DNA of 64,000 nt, from the NCBI RefSeq assembly GCF_017591435.1, contig NC_059287.1, positions 15,325,134 to 15,389,133 of the forward strand. Reading direction: 5' to 3'. Positions 58,151-64,000 of the stretch are shown piece after piece. The translations under genes and the position numbers were made by a program. Position 1 is the first letter of the stretch. Each line of letters starts with the position of its first letter. The notes under the pieces were generated by a model, which was given only the letters and a program-made list of their open reading frames with translations, was not told the DNA's origin and did no database searches. This DNA comes from Portunus trituberculatus. Lineage: Eukaryota > Arthropoda > Malacostraca > Decapoda > Portunidae.

Positions 58151-58680
58151 CATCATCCTTCCTACCTTTTTAAATATTGGAGTAACATTAGCTAACTTCC
58201 AGTCCTGAGGTATCTCAGCAAACCTAAGTGATCTTTCAAAGATTAACTTAAGTGCTTCAGAAATACTGTCTACACCCTCCCTAAGTACTCTGGCATGTAG
58301 CTCATCAGGACCACTAGCTTTCCTATCGTCTAGTTCAAGAATAAATTTCCTAATAATTCCCGGTTTTATATCAATATTTTCTAAAGCTCTTAAACTACTC
58401 GTCGCACTGTTTGTAACAGGATTTCCTATTCTTTCCTAGTAAATACTGAAGAAAATTGTTCATTCAATAATTCTACTATGTCTTCATTTTGATCCACTAC
58501 TACACCATCTTTTCTGAGTGGTCCAATCCTATCCTTATTTCTTTTATCACTGACCTTGTAATAACTATATAATTTTTGGGATCTTTACTCCCAGCTCTAG
58601 CTAGTTTTATCTCTGCCTGCCTTTTACTTTTTTTATAACCTTACTCAAATCATCTCTGACCTGTCTGTACCTAATCAAAT

Positions 58681-59821
58681 CTACATCTTCCCACTTTTCT
58701 GCAACTCTCTGTATGCCCTCTTCTTCTCTCTGATCTGGCTACCTATCTCATGAGTCCACCATAATGGCTTCCTGTTTCTCTGCCTTATATCTTTGTAAGG
58801 GATACACTGCATCACTATACCCTTTACTACAACCTTAAAAATATCCCACATCTCCTGTGCAGTTTTATTTCCAAAACTATCTTCCCAGTTTACCTCTCCT
58901 AATAACTGACGTAACCTACCATAATTGCCTTTCTGATAGTTTGGGACTCTAGTCTTATTCACTATATTATCCCTACTGGAATTAATGATAAATCTAATTA
59001 TATGATGGTCACTGTTTGCTAAAGTCTCTCCTACCTCAACTTCCTTTAAACAATGCTCAATATTTGTTAGTACTATGTCTAAAACCTTCCTCCCCCTAGT
59101 AGGTTTATCTACCATCTGCACTAAATAGTTATCCTGAAAACTTTCCATAAACTTATTTTCACTAGCATCTCCTACCATCCTCTCCCAGTTTACTGACTTA
59201 AGATTAAAATCCCTAAGATAATTGTCTGACTAGTACACCCCTATTTATCTCATCTACCATAAGGTTGTCTACATCTGCTGACTGGTTAGGTGGTCTATAA
59301 AAGCTCCTACTCTAATAACCTTACTTTTGTTTACTCTAACATCCAGCCATAAGGACTCTACTCTGTTATCTACCTTAATACCATTAACCTGACTGGAAAT
59401 GAAGGATTTTTTACATAAATAACTACTCCTCCACCTATCCTACCAATTCTCTGGTGTAAATACATAATGTATCCATCTACTTCATATTCTTTCCTATTTT
59501 CCTAAACTTTTCCTCATTTACCCATGCCTCTGTGACACATACAACATCTAAGTCCTCCTCAACTATATAACTAGATAACTCGTCCTTCTTGTTCCTAAGA
59601 CTCCTGGCATTTACATAAAAACATTTAAGTCCTGCTACCTTCCTAGATGCTGTCTCCTTATTTGGAATCCTAATCTTATTCTCTCCTATTTGCACCTGGA
59701 AATCTTTCCTAATCTTTTCACTATCTCTGTTTATCCTATCTAATTTATGTCTAGCATCTTTCTTCTGGAATGCATTTGCTACCTCACCCCCTACACTCCA
59801 TCCCAACTCCCCTCCAGACAT
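58681..59821 (-). pseudogene. CR1 ORF2, endonuclease part
   Basis: Starts MSGGELGWSV at 59821-59819. LKCFYVNARSLRNKKDELSS and DLDVVCVTEAWVNEEKF are the APE endonuclease N-terminus; after breaks at 59477 and 59215, VDKPTRGRKVLDIVLTN and ANSDHHIIRFII (SDH motif) follow. Interrupted by frameshifts. Confidence 0.75.
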
Positions 59822-60920
59822 CCACTCAGCACATCCACACCCTTCCTACTCAGATGCACACCATCCCTAGCATACAAATCCCTTCGCCCATAGAACCTAT
59901 CCCATACATCCACAAAGCTGACACCCACATCCTTACACATCCCTTTTACCCGATCATTCACACCAATGGCTCTAGACAACCATTCCCTGCTAACATACAC
60001 ACGAGGCAAGATTCCTGACACTACACACCTCCTACCACTCTCCCTTATCTTGCCTAACATTTCCCGAAATCTTGCCACTAACTCCTCCGACCCACCTGCT
60101 CTGACATCGTTCCCACCTACGTGCAAAACTACTACACCCTCCTCTCCATCCCCCAACCCTCTTCTGCACCTCCTCACTCACTGCCTTCACACCTGCACCA
60201 GGCATACACACGTTCGTCCTCCTATCCCTGTCTTTCCCACAGAAAGTGCTATCTAAATACCTAACCTGAGAGTCACCCACCACACACACCTGAGGTGTGC
60301 TAGGCACAACCATCCTCCTCCTCTCCTCTACCCCCTTCTTTCTCCTTTCACTCACCACAACCACTTCATTCACTCCACTCTCACTCTCCCCTCCCCTCCA
60401 ACAAACCGAACCTATTTTCACACTCAACAGGTTTAGTCCTATCCTCCCTAACTGCCTCCGCTTTCCTTCCCCTCGCAACCTGCCATCTCTGCCTATCCTG
60501 ACTACTATCTTTCCCAGTCTGGCTCGCCTGCTCCCTCTTCCCCACTCTGCTCTTCCCGACAGAGGGCCAAGCCACCCTGTCGCCCTCAGAAGGTCCAACC
60601 TTCGGCCTAACACTGATCTCCTGCCTAATTTTTTCCACTGCCTCCCCAAGCCTCTTAACCTCCTCCTTCAATTCAAAGATGAGAACTTCGTTCGCACTTT
60701 TCCCCTCACTTAGCTTTCTGATTTCCTCTCGCAATTCTCGGTGCTCAAGAGAAAGAACTAAATTCTCGCTCTTGAGCCTACACACCATACACTCAGAAAA
60801 GTCAACGACCTTCCTGTCGTGCCCACACATCTCACACACAACAAATTCTCCCAATCCCACCTCAACACTCTCTTTCACGCACTCAATCACACTCTGATAT
60901 ACCTCAGTAGCTACCGCCAT
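59791..60920 (-). pseudogene. CR1 ORF1: zinc finger, coiled coil and SGNH esterase domain, two frameshifts
   Basis: Frame one (60920-60381) begins MAVATEVYQS and has a C-x2-C-x11-C-x2-C finger (CEMC...CMVC) and a coiled coil (ELREEIRKLSEGKSANEVL). After a shift near 60390, frame two reads CVVGDSQVRYLDSTFCGK. After another near 60165, frame three reads GVVVLHVGGNDVRAGG ... RDLYARDGVHLSRKGVD. These carry the SGNH blocks GDS (Ser), GGND (Asn) and DGVH (Asp/His), so the triad residues survive although the frame does not. Esterase-containing ORF1 is known in CR1 elements. Its stop overlaps the ORF2 start by about 31 bases in another frame. Confidence 0.8.
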
Positions 60921-61957
60921 ACTAATTTACAATATGTTAACTCACGAACAAATAAAAATACTAGGTGACAGCAGGGTGGGGGAACCGCGGTGGTGGGGGG
61001 GCCTAAGTGAGGTCAACTAATCCTCTTTCAAGGTCAACTTGACGGTTACAAGCCTAGTCTCCTCGCTCTACAAAAATACTTTTAACTCACAAACACTGAT
61101 TCTAACCACTATTTCACTCTAATCTAACACTTGCAGTACACACTTTCACTTCACTAACACTCAAAAGCACCACACACAGACACCAAGCACAAACACCACT
61201 CGCTAACTATAAAACCACAGCCAAAAACGGAGCGCACACACAACACGTCCACTCGCCACCACAGCTACCGAAAATGACAGCTACCAACTCTGGATGGCAA
61301 CCCGCCACGCAGGGAGCCAAGATACATGTAGCTAACAGGTCGTGCAGACGATGACTGCACGCCGACTGGGGAACAGCACGAAGCTTCCCACCAGACAACC
61401 AGTGTGTGTGGCTAAGGCCACTATAATCAATATACTACAAGAAACTACACAAAAAACAATGGTGGTGGCACACCGCCACCCACCAAACCACACTGGTGAC
61501 CACAGCCACTTAAATACAACCAGCGGGACGAGACAACGTACAGTGCCCCTCCGCTTTGTCACTCAACAGGGGGGACGAACGCAAAATCCGGGAAAATGCA
61601 GCCAAATCCGCTACACTTTCCCCTGGAACAATAAACCCGTTGCTCATTACCGTCACAGCCAAACCAGCAGCAAACCAGCTACTCCAAAAGGAGAGCACAA
61701 CTCCCAGACCGAGACTGTTGAACACCCAGAACAGCCTAGCAACACACGTCTCAACACTGTGCCAGGAAATCAAGAGTGCATGTCTACCCCTGCTAAAAGC
61801 TGGCTAGGTAGAGCGCGATGCCTGCCATGCTTTGTCGAGATGGTGGGAACAAAGAGGGGAGGTGGCCGTGCTGCAGAATAGCCACAGGCTTGTAGCTGGG
61901 GCAGCCCCACAACACATAATAGTAAGAAATTAAAGGAGGGAATAAGGCAGGGCCCCT

Positions 61958-62179
<222 letters not shown>

Positions 62180-62184
62180 TTTTA

Positions 62185-62260
62185 TGCAGGAGAGGAAACT
62201 GGCCAAAGGTTAAAAAAAAAAAAGGCCCACTGGGTTGCCAGTTTCCTTAAAGATCTTAAA
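62185..62260 (-). mobile_element. LINE 3'-end family, short copy
   Basis: tgcaggagaggaaactggccaaaggttaaaaaa...aaaggcccactgggttgcca is the reverse complement of the family terminus. Confidence 0.6.
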
Positions 62261-62750
62261 AGTTATCCAGACATATTTTGACTTCCCTTATTCGTTATCA
62301 TTCTCATTCCCATTTCCCCTTATTCCTTTTTCTTATCCTCATCCTTTATTTACTATCTGTTTCTATCTGCTGTTTTATTACCTTTCCATGACTCATTCTC
62401 TTATTTATTGCCATATTCTCATTCCCATTTCCTCCTATTCCCTTATTGATTATCTTCTTCCCCTATTCATTTTCTACTTTTCTTTTATCTGCAGTTTTAT
62501 TACCAATTCCTCCTATTCCCTTATTATCATATTTTCTTTTCTATTTCCTTTTATTCTTCCATTCATTATCTAGTTTTTTTCTACCTTGTTTTATCCCCAT
62601 TTCCTCCATTTATTATCCATTTTCTTTTTATCTCCTGTTTTATTTCAATTTCCTCCATTTATTATCCACTTTTCTTTCTATCTCCTGTTTAAATCCCAGT
62701 CCATCCATTTATTATATTTTCTCTCTCTTTCCTTTGTTGACCAATAGCAT
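62261..62750. repeat. CT-rich low-complexity stretch with loose 60-80-bp repeats
   Basis: Recurring ccatttcctccatttattatc and ttttattaccatttcctcctattccc blocks. No coding potential beyond low-complexity frames. Confidence 0.55.
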
Positions 62751-62759
62751 GGCTTCATG

Positions 62760-62850
62760 TATATGATGTCAAATCAACTGCGTGAAAGAACTGCAGAGGG
62801 GGAGCTGGGAAACGAGGAGAGCTGGAGGGACGCCTATATTAGGACAGTAC
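62760..62850 (-). mobile_element. Right end of the GGCACTGTCCTAA long-inverted-repeat family
   Basis: The arm aaagaactgcagagggggag...tattaggacagtacc pairs with 56326-56415. Confidence 0.65.
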
Positions 62851-63298
62851 CAAAATAATGATACATGAAGTGCGGTCATTATACCAGGGTATCTCAACTG
62901 GGGTTCCCCAGAACACTAACGTTCTGCAAAAGGTCCCTAAGGGTTCTGCAAGAACAAGTGAGATAAGCTGATGCACTTTTGACTTTTTAATTAATTTCAT
63001 ATAGCTACTTGATATAACTAAACACGCACAATATATTATTATATCTAACACATTATGTTATTAAAAATATAATCATTGGGAATATATTTAGTGGTGTGAT
63101 GATATTTGTCACATGAAATACGATGAAAATAAAATGAGAAATACGTATATGTAATTTTGTTTTTGCGCAGAGGTTCCTTGAAATGTGATTTATTTTAAGG
63201 GTGACACAAGGGTAAAAAGGTTGAGAAATGCTGCAGTATACTGTTACATAATGCAGTCATGGCATGCAATACTGACAAGGACCAATAGTAAACATTAA

Positions 63299-63783
63299 GG
63301 CACTGTCCTAATATAATTGTCCCTCCAGCTGTCCTCGTCTTCTAGTTTCCTCTTTGCAGCTATTTTACTTGGCTGACATGATGTGGGAATGAAAATATGA
63401 TTACCAAAACTAACCAAACCCTAACTTTTAAGCCAACCCAATTCAATCCAACCCAACTCAACCCAACCCAACCGTAACCTTACCTTACCTTACCTTACCT
63501 TACCTTACCTTACCTTACCTTACCTTACCTTACTTTACCTTACCTAACCTAACCTAACCTAATCTAGTTGAGGCGACACACACACTGCTGATACATCTTC
63601 CTCAGAACCCTTCTGACCAATACTATGGTTAGTTTCTGCTAGCTAGGATAGGTTAAAGTTAAGATTAGGTTAGTTTTGGTATTCATATTTTTATTCCTAC
63701 GTCATGTCAGCTGAGTGAAAGAGCTGCAAAGGGGAGCTGGAAAATGAGGCGAGTTGGGGGGACCACTGTTTTAGGACAGTGCT
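63299..63783. mobile_element. Long-inverted-repeat DNA element, 485 bp, with 8-bp target duplication
   Basis: Arms of about 135 bp (63299-63435 and 63645-63783) are diverged inverted repeats, ends (A/G)GCACTGTCCTAA. The 8-bp direct repeat aacattaa flanks it at 63291-63298 and 63784-63791. The centre holds a CCTTA/CCTAA array. An 8-bp duplication suggests hAT-like insertion, but no transposase is present. Confidence 0.8.
63470..63562. repeat. Pentanucleotide array: (CCTTA)n then (CCTAA)4, telomere-like
   Basis: About 14 CCTTA-type units are followed by taacctaacctaacctaa, the C-strand of the arthropod telomere repeat TTAGG. It lies at the centre of the inverted-repeat element and continues into degenerate aacccaaccc on its left. 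Confidence 0.85.
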
Positions 63784-63791
63784 AACATTAA

Positions 63792-64000
63792 CCCCCTTAT
63801 ATGTAGTAGGACTGGACGATATTTAGATAACGTTAATATATTTGGGTTAAATTAGGTTGAGATAATTTCAGTTCATTGATTTTATTGCCAGTCCCCAGAC
63901 CTGGGAGTAAATCTAAACTTTCACAATACTCTCCATTCAGGATGAAAATTTTTTTCTGCTAGTTTTGACCTGTTGTGAATGAATTGGTCAATTTGCAGTT
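63792..64000. other. Right edge, nothing recognised
   Basis: AT-rich sequence without a gene or recognised repeat. Confidence 0.5.

Larger units (their letters stand above)
56586..61955 (-). mobile_element. CR1 non-LTR retrotransposon, nearly full length but inactivated
   Basis: On the minus strand the order is a probable 5' UTR (61955-60921), ORF1 (60920-59791), ORF2 with endonuclease (59821-58681) and reverse transcriptase (about 58150-57124), and a 3' UTR ending at a TTATG microsatellite tail (56586-56612). Short terminal tandem tails are characteristic of CR1. Multiple frameshifts inactivate both ORFs. It lies in the intron of the gene starting at 56159. Confidence 0.88.

Noticed and set aside
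63470..63562. True chromosome end or CRISPR-like array
   Set aside because: The pentamer array sits inside an inverted-repeat element with unique sequence on both sides; there are no spacers and this is a eukaryotic genome.

Overview
This window is nuclear DNA of an arthropod, most probably a decapod crustacean such as a crab. That assignment is inference from sequence character: spliced animal genes with GT-AG introns, very many long dinucleotide microsatellites, CR1/L2-like LINEs, a tRNA-derived SINE, many short inverted-repeat DNA elements and a short TTAGG-type (CCTAA) tract. There is no operon, phage or bacterial content.

Five protein-coding genes can be supported; four are recognised from their proteins. 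(1) C2CD5 (CDP138), minus strand, stop at 359 and start codon at 23652, 20 coding exons totalling exactly 1,872 codons, with a non-coding first exon near 24.4 kb. It contains a single 2.28-kb exon encoding about 760 disordered residues that the vertebrate protein lacks. (2) NOMO (nodal modulator, BOS complex at the Sec61 translocon), plus strand, 36973-46286, 12 exons; exon 11 carries a one-base frameshift in a GGGG run. (3) CIBAR1/FAM92A (ciliary-base BAR protein), plus strand, about 47772-52382, 9 exons, with two RFX X-box-like motifs upstream. (4) POLR2G (RPB7 of RNA polymerase II), minus strand, 53260-55659, 8 coding exons giving 172 residues. (5) The first exon of an unidentified gene with a mitochondrial-type N-terminus, plus strand, 56159-56295, divergent from POLR2G; its later exons are not in the window.

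Layout: 0.36-24.5 kb is C2CD5, with a decayed LINE in the opposite orientation inside its 4.9-kb intron at 2.7-7.6 kb. From 24.5 to 36.95 kb lies an intergenic repeat field (TTAA-flanked and TA-flanked inverted-repeat elements, a tRNA-Val SINE, LINE 3' ends, a GT/SINE composite tandem array, and a tandem cluster of a 200-bp inverted-repeat family). NOMO fills 36.97-46.7 kb, CIBAR1 47.2-53.0 kb, and it converges on POLR2G with 3' ends about 130 bp apart. From 56.3 to 64 kb there is repeat DNA, including a nearly full-length but broken CR1 element whose ORF1 carries an SGNH esterase domain, a 216-bp (AT)n tract and a 485-bp long-inverted-repeat element with an 8-bp target duplication.

The genes are not functionally linked in any obvious way: membrane trafficking (C2CD5), ER membrane-protein biogenesis (NOMO), cilia (CIBAR1) and transcription (POLR2G). 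The observations most worth following up are the NOMO frameshift, the tandemly duplicated splice-site segments in NOMO intron 7, the giant C2CD5 exon, the paired X-boxes of CIBAR1, and the several inverted-repeat element families. Exon boundaries were read by eye from splice consensus and homology; the reading-frame sums (C2CD5 5,616 nt, POLR2G 519 nt, CIBAR1 912 nt) are all divisible by three.
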